Shown: positions 1 through 6,950 of the stretch, in pieces
Position numbering within the stretch: the first letter of the stretch is position 1
Layout: each line of letters begins with the position of its first letter
Assembly: GCA_945865695.1 (NCBI GenBank)
Contig: CAMBFX010000003.1
Location: forward strand, 1 to 48,303
Source of the DNA: Chryseobacterium gleum
GTDB taxonomy: Bacteria > Bacteroidota > Bacteroidia > Flavobacteriales_D > UBA2798
Length of the DNA: 48,303 nucleotides
Direction: 5' to 3'
Notes under the pieces: generated by a model
What the model was told of the DNA's origin: nothing
Database searches by the model: none
Seen by the model: only the letters and a program-made list of their open reading frames with translations
Program-made: the position numbers and the translations under genes

Positions 1-1812
1 ATGGACTTCTTGGGATTAAAAACGTTGACGATTATTCGTGATGCATTAGCATTGATCAAGAAAAATAAAAATATTGATATCGATATTGATAAAGTTCCAT
101 TGGATGATGCAAAAACTTTAGAATTGTATCAGCAAGGTTCTACCACTGGAACATTCCAGTTTGAATCGGTTGGAATGCAAAAATATTTGAAGGAATTAAA
201 ACCCGATCAGTTTGAAGATTTAATTGCGATGAATGCCTTGTATCGTCCGGGACCGATTGAATATATTCCAAGTTTTATTAAGCGTAAACATAAATTAGAA
301 GAAGTTTCTTATGATTTACCAGAGATGGGCGAACTCCTCGAAGAAACGTATGGAATTACGGTTTACCAAGAGCAAGTAATGTTGCTCTCGCAAAAACTCG
401 CGAATTTTACTAAAGGCGATGCCGATACTTTGCGAAAAGCAATGGGTAAAAAGTTGATTGATGTTTTGAATAAAATGAAAAATAAATTTATCGATGGAGC
501 TGTTGCCAATGGGCATCCCGCAGATAAATTAGAAAAAATATGGACCGACTGGGAAGCATTTGCATCGTATGCTTTCAATAAATCACATTCTACTTGCTAT
601 GCTTTTGTAGCATTCCAGACTGCGTATTTAAAAGCACATTACCCTGCAGAATACATGGCTTCGGTATTAACGCATAACTTGAGTAATATCGATAATATTA
701 CTTTCTTCATGGAAGAATGTAAGCGAATGGGCATTCCTGTATTAGGACCAGATGTAAATGAAAGTGATTTTCAATTTTCGGTGAACGAGAAAAATGAAAT
801 TCGTTTTGGAATGGGCGCGATTAGAGGTGTTGGAGAAAATGCGGTAATTTCTATTGTAGAAGAAAGAGATAAAGCAGGAAAATTCAAATCAGTTTTTGAA
901 TTGGTGCGCAGAATAAATTTAAAAACGTTTAATAGAAGAACTTTTGAAAGCTTGGTTTTAGCAGGAGCATTGGATAGTTTCGGAATTAAACGTCCGGCTT
1001 ATTTCATGGAGGAAAGTGCAGGAAATAATTTCATTGGGAAAATATTAAAATATGGAAATTCCCATCAAGATGGAGAAAATTCCAATCAACAATCTTTATT
1101 TGGTGATTCGGTTGAAGTAGAAATAGCAGAACCAGCAGCACCACATAGCGAAGATTGGGGAACCTTAGAAAGATTGAAGAAAGAAAAAGAAGTAGTAGGA
1201 TTTTTTATTTCAGGACATCCATTAGATGATTATAAAATAGAGTTGAAACATATTTGTGAGGGAACATTAAGTGAATTGAATGAAGTGGGAACTGGTTTCT
1301 CCTCTAAAGTTTTTAAAATTGGTGGAATCATTTCTACTGTAGAACATCGCACCACCAAGACTGGAAAACCGATGGGATTTTTTACCGTGGAAGATTATCA
1401 TGCCACTACCCGATTTGTTTTGTTTGACGAACAGTATATGAAATTGCGCCACATGTTAGTGGAAAATACTTTTGTTTTCATTCATGGAAAAATGGAAAAA
1501 AGAAGATTTGGAAATATGGACGAACATGAATTCAAGATTTCTCAAATGGAAATTTTGGCATTGGTCAGAGAGAAATTAGCGAAGTGGCTGCAAATAAAAT
1601 TGGATTTGATTGATGTGAACGAAAAATTGATTGATGATATAGAAAAATTATTTACTGAAAATAAAGGAAAATGCAGAGTGAAATTTTCTGTTTCAGATTC
1701 TGCGGAACAGATTAAAATAGATTTGCCTAGTAACGGGAACGGGATTAATGTAACGAATGAATTGTTGTTTGCGCTGGAAGAAATGAAATTGGGATATGAG
1801 ATTTTGACTTGA
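1..1812 (+). CDS. dnaE: DNA polymerase III subunit alpha, C-terminal half (5' end outside window)
   Basis: This is the replicative polymerase subunit, of which only the last 603 residues are in the window. The first residues (MDFLGLKTLT) match the palm motif that in E. coli alpha carries the third catalytic aspartate. The following QFESVGMQ, LYRPGP, YQEQVM, LRKAMGKK and FNKSHS motifs belong to the thumb and fingers region. A helix-hairpin-helix lies near residues 270-325 (GMGAIRGVGENA) and an OB fold near 430-515. The last roughly 80 residues correspond to the tau-binding tail. The PHP domain and the other two catalytic aspartates must lie upstream of base 1. The gene ends in MKLGYEILT followed by TGA, and this end is repeated several times downstream. 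Confidence 0.97.
   Translation: MDFLGLKTLTIIRDALALIKKNKNIDIDIDKVPLDDAKTLELYQQGSTTGTFQFESVGMQKYLKELKPDQFEDLIAMNALYRPGPIEYIPSFIKRKHKLEEVSYDLPEMGELLEETYGITVYQEQVMLLSQKLANFTKGDADTLRKAMGKKLIDVLNKMKNKFIDGAVANGHPADKLEKIWTDWEAFASYAFNKSHSTCYAFVAFQTAYLKAHYPAEYMASVLTHNLSNIDNITFFMEECKRMGIPVLGPDVNESDFQFSVNEKNEIRFGMGAIRGVGENAVISIVEERDKAGKFKSVFELVRRINLKTFNRRTFESLVLAGALDSFGIKRPAYFMEESAGNNFIGKILKYGNSHQDGENSNQQSLFGDSVEVEIAEPAAPHSEDWGTLERLKKEKEVVGFFISGHPLDDYKIELKHICEGTLSELNEVGTGFSSKVFKIGGIISTVEHRTTKTGKPMGFFTVEDYHATTRFVLFDEQYMKLRHMLVENTFVFIHGKMEKRRFGNMDEHEFKISQMEILALVREKLAKWLQIKLDLIDVNEKLIDDIEKLFTENKGKCRVKFSVSDSAEQIKIDLPSNGNGINVTNELLFALEEMKLGYEILT
1777..1810 (+). repeat. dnaE 3'-end repeat, native copy
   Basis: These 34 bases, which encode the last residues EEMKLGYEILT of DnaE plus the first base of the stop codon, recur without mismatch at 3397-3430. 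They recur in diverged form at 1903-1936 and at the end of the 3111-3344 copy. The two perfect copies are about 1.6 kb apart and bracket a RhuM gene, as the ends of an inserted segment would. Confidence 0.9.
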
Positions 1813-1902
1813 GGATCCTGACGAACTCGAGGACTCGTTGTCTGGATTAGTTCGACCATCGCTTTTCATTTCGATTGCATATCATGAAAATCGGGTCTCA
1901 CT

Positions 1903-1936
1903 AAGATGAAGTTGGGGTATGAGATTTTGACTTGAG
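1903..1936 (+). repeat. dnaE 3'-end repeat, second copy
   Basis: This short copy of the dnaE end still encodes KMKLGYEILT followed by TGA. The differences from the native copy within MKLGYEILT are silent. It lies about 90 bases after the true dnaE stop, and the DNA between (1813-1902) is not dnaE-like. No start codon or gene belongs to it. The rest of 1937-2079 is AT-rich leader sequence of the next gene with nothing else recognisable. Confidence 0.85.
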
Positions 1937-2079
1937 ATTTTTTTTAACTCTTTTCGTATTTTGAATTATTTTAATGGTTAAATTTATTTATTATTTTCAC
2001 TCAATGAAAAGTCTAAATTAGGAGTAGCATTACACTTTATTTGAGTTAGAAAAAACATCGAAGAAAAAAATAAAAAGAA

Positions 2080-3069
2080 GTGAGTACAGAATTAATCATA
2101 TACCAAACCGAAGACGGTAAAACAAAAATACAAGCTCGGCTTAAAGATGAAACGGTATGGCTTACACAGGAGCAAATTGCTGTTTTGTTTCAGCGCGACC
2201 AATCTGTTGTTTCAAGGCATATTAACAATGTATTTAAAGAGAGCGAGTTAGACAAAAAAAGCAATATGCAAAAAATGCATAATGCAAATTCAGATAAACC
2301 GATTCTTTTGTATAACCTAGATGTGGTTATTTCCGTAGGTTACCGGGTAAAATCACTACGTGGTGTACAATTTCGCAAATGGGCTACAGCCTTGATAAAA
2401 GAATATATCATCAAAGGCTTTGCCATGAACGATGAGTTATTGAAAGAAGCAGGAGGTGGCAACTATTTTGATGAATTACTTGCACGAATAAGAGATATCC
2501 GTTCTTCAGAAAAAGTATTTTGGCGTAAAGTTTTAGATATTTATGCTACAAGTATAGATTATGAAGCTTCTGATTCACTTTCTCAAACATTTTTCAAAAC
2601 TATACAAAATAAAATGCACTGGGCAGCACACGGGCATACTGCTGCCGAAATAATACACCAAAGAGCTGATGCAGGAAAGCAACATATTGGTTTAACTCAT
2701 TTTAAAGGCAATACACCAACCAAACAAGAAACCGAAATAGCTAAGAATTATTTAAATAAACAAGAACTCGAAATTTTGAATCGGATGGTAACTGCATATC
2801 TAGAAGTAGCCGAAATACAAGCAATGAATAGACAGCCCATGTTTATGAAAGATTGGATTCTTCGCCTCGATGGCTTTTTAGCTATGACTGGCAAAGACAT
2901 ATTAGACCATACTGGAACAATTAGCCACGAAACAGCAATAGAAAAAGCGCATTTGGAATATGAAAAATACAAAAAACTGACCGGAAGCGAACTTAGTAAA
3001 GTTGAGCAGGATTTTGTAAAACAAATTGAAAATACAGCAAATCAATTAAAAAAAAGTAAAAAGAAATAA
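2080..3069 (+). CDS. RhuM family protein (full length)
   Basis: This 329-residue protein belongs to the RhuM family, named from a gene on Salmonella pathogenicity island 3. Its biochemical role is not established. The N-terminus (residues about 5-65) has the family pattern ETVWLTQEQIAVLF followed by a helix-turn-helix-like stretch (QSVVSRHINNVF). The signature YNLDVVISVGYRVKS and FRKWAT follow near residues 87-110. The C-terminal half carries the EIAKNYLNKQELEILNRMV and MFMKDW motifs of complete members. The start is GTG, because an in-frame stop lies 9 bases upstream. It sits between copies of the dnaE end and is the first of three RhuM genes within 4 kb, which points to an acquired accessory module. 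Confidence 0.9.
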   Translation: MSTELIIYQTEDGKTKIQARLKDETVWLTQEQIAVLFQRDQSVVSRHINNVFKESELDKKSNMQKMHNANSDKPILLYNLDVVISVGYRVKSLRGVQFRKWATALIKEYIIKGFAMNDELLKEAGGGNYFDELLARIRDIRSSEKVFWRKVLDIYATSIDYEASDSLSQTFFKTIQNKMHWAAHGHTAAEIIHQRADAGKQHIGLTHFKGNTPTKQETEIAKNYLNKQELEILNRMVTAYLEVAEIQAMNRQPMFMKDWILRLDGFLAMTGKDILDHTGTISHETAIEKAHLEYEKYKKLTGSELSKVEQDFVKQIENTANQLKKSKKK

Positions 3070-3110
3070 TTATTCCGAAATAGTTCTTTTAACATACGAT
3101 CAAACTGGAC

Positions 3111-3344
3111 AAAGTTCTACAGACGAAAAATTTAGATTTACCCGATGTGAATGAAAAACGGATTGATGATAAAGAAAAATTATTTACAGAACATAAAGGA
3201 AAATGCAGGGTGAAGTTTTCTGTTTCTGATTCTGCAGAACAGATTAAAATTGATTTGCCTTCTAATGGAAATGGAATTAATGTAACGAATGAATTATTGT
3301 TTGCGCTGGAAGAAATGAAACTTGGTTACGAAATATTAACTTAG
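3111..3344 (+). pseudogene. Duplicated DnaE C-terminal tail
   Basis: The frame reads KVLQTKNLDLPDVNEK and continues to the same MKLGYEILT end as dnaE, so it is a second copy of roughly the last 75 codons. A GTG at 3147 could start a 65-residue peptide. Comparing by eye the last 48 codons with native dnaE, about 17 codons differ and every difference is synonymous; a few amino-acid changes occur only further upstream. That pattern means the copy came from a dnaE gene that diverged under purifying selection in another lineage, not from a recent local duplication. Nothing shows that it is expressed. Confidence 0.85.
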
Positions 3345-3364
3345 AAATATTAAGATTAATTATT

Positions 3365-3390
3365 TCCACCTACGCTAAAGCTACGGTGGA
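3365..3390. repeat. Small inverted-repeat element (TCCACC...GGTGGA)
   Basis: The sequence has outer arms TCCACC and GGTGGA and an inner GCTAAAGC dyad. Elements with a core like TACGCTAAAGCTACG are widespread intergenic repeats in several bacterial groups. That identification is from memory and is tentative. It separates two copies of the dnaE end. Confidence 0.4.
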
Positions 3391-3396
3391 CGAAGG

Positions 3397-3430
3397 GAAG
3401 AAATGAAATTGGGATATGAGATTTTGACTT
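3397..3430 (+). repeat. dnaE 3'-end repeat, perfect distal copy
   Basis: This copy is identical over 34 bases to 1777-1810 and is followed by TAG, not TGA, so it also closes the reading frame. It directly follows the small inverted-repeat element. Between here and the next gene (3431-3543) nothing further is recognised. Confidence 0.9.
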
Positions 3431-3543
3431 AGGGAATTAATCTAATTCTATGCATAAACTCAATTCACAAGACGTTCTATTTCGATCCCCCATTTGAAAT
3501 GAACCCTTCTGCAATCCAACTGTACTATATCTAAATTAGCCTT

Positions 3544-3927
3544 ATGAAAAATTTATACATCCTCCTATTATCGCTTATTTCAATAAATTCATTAGCACAA
3601 ACAGAGGTAATGAGCATGATGGGAATGAAGGAGCATGTTTTCCGCACACTTCAAGATGATTTTTTCTATGACTCAAAAGACACTATAGTTATTGAGCAAG
3701 AAAATGGAAATTTAGTGAATTATATTTTCAAAGGTGGAATAGTTGATCACGCTATTATTGTGAGAAGTGCCAATCAAATGACAACTACTTTAACTTGGCT
3801 AGAAACATTAACGAAAGAAGATGATTATTACTTTTATTCCATGAATGATCATCTTTATGGTCTATTTTTAATGGAATTAATGGATGAATCTTATTTTGGA
3901 TTATTTGTAACAAGAATGCCGGATTAA
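3544..3927 (+). CDS. Small secreted protein of unknown function
   Basis: This 127-residue protein opens with a signal peptide (MKNLYILLLSLISINSLAQ; cleavage likely after the Ala or Gln near residue 18-19). The remainder is mixed alpha/beta in appearance, with DTIVIEQENG and ARSANQ-like strands and a C-terminal YGLFLMELMDESYFGLF segment. I recognise no family. It is monocistronic, follows the last dnaE-end copy, and converges on the next RhuM gene with 50 bases between. It may have been the original neighbour of dnaE or part of the inserted material. Confidence 0.7.
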   Translation: MKNLYILLLSLISINSLAQTEVMSMMGMKEHVFRTLQDDFFYDSKDTIVIEQENGNLVNYIFKGGIVDHAIIVRSANQMTTTLTWLETLTKEDDYYFYSMNDHLYGLFLMELMDESYFGLFVTRMPD

Positions 3928-3977
3928 AGATTTAAAGTAGTGATATGATGTAGTTGAAAATGGCCATCATCTAATTT

Positions 3978-4730
3978 TTAATTCCATAATTCATAAAGTT
4001 TTATTTCATCTTCGTTGAGAAAATTCTTAGCAATTCCTACATCTGATTTCTTAACCGAAACTTTTCCTGCCTTATCAAAGGATTTCATACCCAATAAAGG
4101 CAATTCTGCATCTACTCTTCGATAAATCAATTCTGCAGCGGTTTGTTCACTAATTGCCCACAATAATTTATTCTGAATAATCTTAAAAAATTCAACAGTA
4201 CTTTCATCCTTCGGGCTGTAATCGATGCTCGTGGTAAAAATATCTTTTATTTTCTGATAGAAAAACCGTTCTGATAAACGTATTTCCCGAATACGTTCTT
4301 GCAATTCATTGAAATAATTCATTGAATTTCCTGATTTGAAACGGTCATCGTTAAGAGCAAAACCTTTAATAATATATTCTTTTAATCTTTGGGTAGCCCA
4401 GATTCGAAATTGAGTGCCTTGTGGCGATTTAACTCGATATCCTACAGAGATGACTACATCAAGATTGTATAAAAACACCTCATTTTCTTGAACTTTACCT
4501 TGTATTGCGCCATGTTGAGTGGTTGTTCGGGATTTCCGAACAACCACTTTTTCGTCTAATTCTCCTTCCGAAAATAATCCTTTAATGTGTTCGCTGATTG
4601 TAGACTTAGCTTTGCCAAATAATTCACACATTTGAGATTGTGTTAACCAAACAGTTTCATCTTCCAGTTTAACATCAATTTTGATATTTCCTTCTTGGTT
4701 TTGATAAATTAAAATTTCACCTGTATTCAT
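3978..4730 (-). CDS. RhuM family protein, C-terminally shortened
   Basis: This 250-residue protein has the complete RhuM N-terminal half: ETVWLTQSQMCELFGKAKST, a helix-turn-helix-like region, and YNLDVVISVGYRVKS with FRIWATQRLKEYIIKGFALND near residues 88-125. It then follows the family to GIAKNFLNEDEIKLYELWN and stops. The full-length relative at 2080-3069 continues about 90 residues beyond this point, including the MFMKDW motif, and nothing resembling that tail was seen past the stop. It is therefore probably a truncated copy that may be non-functional, or a short natural variant. The start ATG at 4730 is unambiguous. Confidence 0.85.
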   Translation of the reverse strand: MNTGEILIYQNQEGNIKIDVKLEDETVWLTQSQMCELFGKAKSTISEHIKGLFSEGELDEKVVVRKSRTTTQHGAIQGKVQENEVFLYNLDVVISVGYRVKSPQGTQFRIWATQRLKEYIIKGFALNDDRFKSGNSMNYFNELQERIREIRLSERFFYQKIKDIFTTSIDYSPKDESTVEFFKIIQNKLLWAISEQTAAELIYRRVDAELPLLGMKSFDKAGKVSVKKSDVGIAKNFLNEDEIKLYELWN

Positions 4731-4786
4731 TTATTAAAATATTGTTGTCAAACAAAGTTAAAATATTAAATGAATGAGAATAGAAA

Positions 4787-4807
4787 AAACTAAATTTTGT
4801 AGTTGAG
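4787..4807. repeat. Direct repeat flanking the RhuM-Fic segment, left copy
   Basis: Twenty of these 21 bases match 6211-6231 (shared core AAAACTAAATTTTGTAGT). Weaker similarity with short gaps extends about 30 bases further left in both copies (TGAGAA, then A-rich). It lies upstream of the shortened RhuM gene. The pair brackets the RhuM-Fic gene and a small gene remnant. Confidence 0.6.
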
Positions 4808-4842
4808 TTTATTCAAGAGAATTCAAAAGCAATTTTAACTAA

Positions 4843-4944
4843 TCATTTTTTTTCTAGGTGAAACAAATCTCCATTCTTCAACTCATACTCCCTATTAAAC
4901 GCTTCCTGCGAAACTTTAAAATAATCGGCAAGGATGAGAATGGT
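4843..4944 (-). pseudogene. Remnant of a gene tail, possibly ImmA/IrrE-like
   Basis: Read on the minus strand, this 33-codon stretch gives TILILADYFKVSQEAFNREY and then ELKNGDLFHLEKK before TGA, with a stop just upstream. The LADYFKVSQEA pattern resembles the C-terminal region of ImmA/IrrE-type metallopeptidases or a small helix-turn-helix. The zinc motif and everything upstream are missing. The surrounding 4731-5075 interval otherwise holds only a direct repeat and a short purine-rich repeat. The family identification is weak. Confidence 0.35.
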
Positions 4945-4980
4945 TTATTTGGATAAACACAATTTAAATGGGAAAATTTA

Positions 4981-5008
4981 CCGCAGAGAACGCAAAGGGC
5001 GCAAAGGG
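4981..5008. repeat. Intergenic CGCAGAGAACGCAAAGGGCG repeat
   Basis: The unit CGCAGAGAACGCAAAGG followed by GCGCAAAGGG has a seven-to-nine-base internal periodicity. Similar sequences are common as dispersed intergenic repeats in many genomes. It lies about 70 bases past the end of the RhuM-Fic gene and probably encodes nothing. The plus-strand frame through it is spurious. Confidence 0.5.
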
Positions 5009-5075
5009 AAGACATGAATTCAAATTCTCAACTCCCCATCAAATTCACAATCAATTTCACCATGATATCCATTTC

Positions 5076-6011
5076 TTAGGGTTTGCTTTCTGCAATAAGG
5101 ATAGTGATTGCAACGAGTGCATTATCCGCAATATATTTGCTTCCATCAGATCGAAAAAGTTTTTTGTTTTTATCAAGGAAGAAAACAAATAATCCTGCTG
5201 CGATTCTTTTGTTTCCATCAGAGAAAGAATGATTCTTTACAACGAAATATAAAAGATGAGCGGCTTTTAAATAAATGCCTGGATATAATTCCTTCCTCTC
5301 AAAAGTTTGATAAATGGTTTCCAATGAACTTCTAAATGATTTATCTTTTTGATTACCGAAAAGTTGTCCAGCTTTGTGAGCTTCTCTCCAAATTTTAATT
5401 TGATCAATGGCTTCTTTGTAATTTAATTGAACTGTTTTTTCTTTTCCCGCATTAGGAATGCTTAATTTTTGATGATCATATTTATCTAATAAATCTAAAG
5501 CATGTGAATATTCGGTCACCACTTTTAATAATCCTATTGCTTCGTCACTCGAGAGTTCTTTTTTCTTTACTACATTTTCGAGTAACTTGATACTTTGTTT
5601 TAATTCATGAAGCTGTTCTTCTTTCGCTTTTAGTTTATCAATATTGACAGCGTAACCTTGGAGCAAATAATCTTTCAAACGTTGAGTTGCCCATTGACGG
5701 AATGCAATTCCTTGTTTGGAATTTACTCTATATCCCAATGAAATAATTACATCTAAATTATAATAATCAATAGTTCTTTCAACAGTTCTACCTGCCTCCT
5801 TTTGAACTGTTGCATTTTTTGCAACAGTTGACTTATAATTAAGCTCCTTTTCTTTGAATATGTTACTTAAATGCCTTGATATAACAGACTTATCCCTTGC
5901 GAATAATTGTGCTAATTGGTTTAATGAGAGCCAAACAGTTTCGCTTTCGAAACGAACTTCAACATGATTTTTTCCGTCCTTACTTTTAAAAATTTCTATT
6001 GCTTTTTCCAT
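5076..6011 (-). CDS. RhuM/Fic-DOC fusion protein
   Basis: This 311-residue protein joins a RhuM N-terminal region (ETVWLSLNQLAQLFARDKSV, YNLDVIISLGYRVNS, FRQWATQRLKDYLLQGYAV) to a C-terminal Fic/Doc domain. A linker with LKAKEEQLHELKQSIKLL, probably a coiled coil, separates them. The Fic motif is HSFSDGNKRIAAG at about residues 261-273. The Lys after Asn (GNKR) is the Doc-type variant; phage P1 Doc phosphorylates EF-Tu and does not transfer AMP, so phosphotransfer is the better guess. The start is taken as the ATG at 6011; an upstream TTG at 6041 would lie inside a 27-bp palindrome. No separate antitoxin gene is adjacent, and the RhuM region might serve for regulation. Confidence 0.88.
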   Translation of the reverse strand: MEKAIEIFKSKDGKNHVEVRFESETVWLSLNQLAQLFARDKSVISRHLSNIFKEKELNYKSTVAKNATVQKEAGRTVERTIDYYNLDVIISLGYRVNSKQGIAFRQWATQRLKDYLLQGYAVNIDKLKAKEEQLHELKQSIKLLENVVKKKELSSDEAIGLLKVVTEYSHALDLLDKYDHQKLSIPNAGKEKTVQLNYKEAIDQIKIWREAHKAGQLFGNQKDKSFRSSLETIYQTFERKELYPGIYLKAAHLLYFVVKNHSFSDGNKRIAAGLFVFFLDKNKKLFRSDGSKYIADNALVAITILIAESKP

Positions 6012-6028
6012 ATTTTTCAAATGTTTCA

Positions 6029-6055
6029 GAGGTGCTCGCAATTTGCGACCACCTC
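6029..6055. promoter_or_regulatory. 27-bp palindrome, candidate operator
   Basis: The arms GAGGTGCTCGCAA and TTGCGACCACCTC are complementary except at one position and are separated by a single base. The site ends 18 bases before the ATG of the RhuM-Fic gene and is clearly richer in G+C than its surroundings. A dimeric DNA-binding protein, perhaps the helix-turn-helix-bearing RhuM-Fic product itself, would fit. A hairpin in the mRNA leader is an alternative, since the loop is too short for an ideal stem-loop but not excluded. Confidence 0.55.
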
Positions 6056-6210
6056 CATTAATAGGTTAATTTTATTAGTAATAAATTAGATTAAATTGTT
6101 TAATAATTTTATAAAATCTATTAAACTCTGGATTTGGGATTCGATAAACAAAATATCCCTTTTCAATTCTGATGATGTAAAAATAAAATGGATTTTTGAG
6201 AAGAAAAAAT

Positions 6211-6231
6211 AAAACTAAATTTTGTAGTCGA
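6211..6231. repeat. Direct repeat flanking the RhuM-Fic segment, right copy
   Basis: This is the partner of 4787-4807, with one mismatch in 21 bases. The two copies are in the same orientation and about 1.4 kb apart. The interval 6056-6210 between the palindrome and this repeat contains no recognisable gene. Confidence 0.6.
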
Positions 6232-6239
6232 AATAAAAA

Positions 6240-6584
6240 CTACTCTTCCTCAATCACCGTAAATTTCTCTGGAGCCACATAACTCAATTCTTCAGAAACG
6301 AAAAAAATGGTATTTGATTTTTGAATAGCGAAAACTTTGTAATTGTACACGGTATCAACAACGGCATTTCCAATTTGGTTTCCATGAGCATAGCGTTCTA
6401 CTACTTTCCTGAAATATTTGGTAGGTTCATAATAATATAAAACTTGTTCATCTCCGTTTTGCTCCACCTTATTAGGTTTACCTTTTTTTGAAAGTAAAGA
6501 GTCGATTGATTTTCCTTCCCAACGTTGGATGCTGCATCCGATTAATAATAATGAGGAAAGCAGAATGAGGATAATTGTTTTCAT
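6240..6584 (-). CDS. Small lipoprotein, unknown function
   Basis: This 114-residue protein has a type II signal sequence with lipobox LLIGC, the lipidated Cys being residue 17. The mature part begins with IQRWEGKSIDSLLSKKGKPN and then VEQNGDEQVLYYY. This opening resembles the SmpA/OmlA (BamE-like) pattern, where a short helix is followed by G-x-P and a strand ending in aromatic residues, but the resemblance is weak. It is likely anchored in the inner leaflet of the outer membrane. It stands alone, and its promoter must lie in the 366-base gap to its right. Confidence 0.75.
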   Translation of the reverse strand: MKTIILILLSSLLLIGCSIQRWEGKSIDSLLSKKGKPNKVEQNGDEQVLYYYEPTKYFRKVVERYAHGNQIGNAVVDTVYNYKVFAIQKSNTIFFVSEELSYVAPEKFTVIEEE

Positions 6585-6950
6585 ATTAAAAGCGTGTTGG
6601 TGACAATTAATTTAACCAAACCTAATCCAACAAGTTTCGTTTCTCACTTTTTTGGAGCTATTTTAAAAATAGATGTTAAATAACATGAACGGCGTTATAA
6701 ATCATCGTCCAAATTAAATAGCAAAGTTTATTAGATAGCAAATTGACAATTATGCAAATTCTATTGGTTGAGTGTTTTAAAATTCAATATTAAATCAATT
6801 AAATTCTGGATATAAAATCCATTCCATTAATATTTCGCCACTCATTTTCGCTGGATTTCTACCTATATCCCGATAAAATACCACTCATGTAAATAAATAG
6901 CCTATTTGCTTTCCATTTTCTATTTTCGCATTCTAAAATTTTACCTATTT
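6585..6950. other. Gene-free divergent intergenic region
   Basis: This 366-base AT-rich stretch separates the leftward lipoprotein gene from the rightward M16 operon, so it should hold the promoters of both. I found no convincing Bacteroidota promoter pair (TTTG and TAnnTTTG at correct spacing), no hairpin, no RNA gene and no gene remnant. Confidence 0.6.

Noticed and set aside
1814-1846. Imperfect hairpin after the dnaE stop codon
   Set aside because: The arms pair only with bulges and no T-run follows, so it is not a credible terminator.
1542-1859. 105-codon open frame on the minus strand opposite the dnaE end
   Set aside because: It is antisense to strongly conserved dnaE coding sequence, has no family-like motifs, and similar antisense frames are common in AT-rich genes.
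4968-5192. 74-codon plus-strand frame over the intergenic repeat and RhuM-Fic end
   Set aside because: Its start lies just before a repetitive element and the rest runs opposite to the RhuM-Fic gene; composition is not protein-like.
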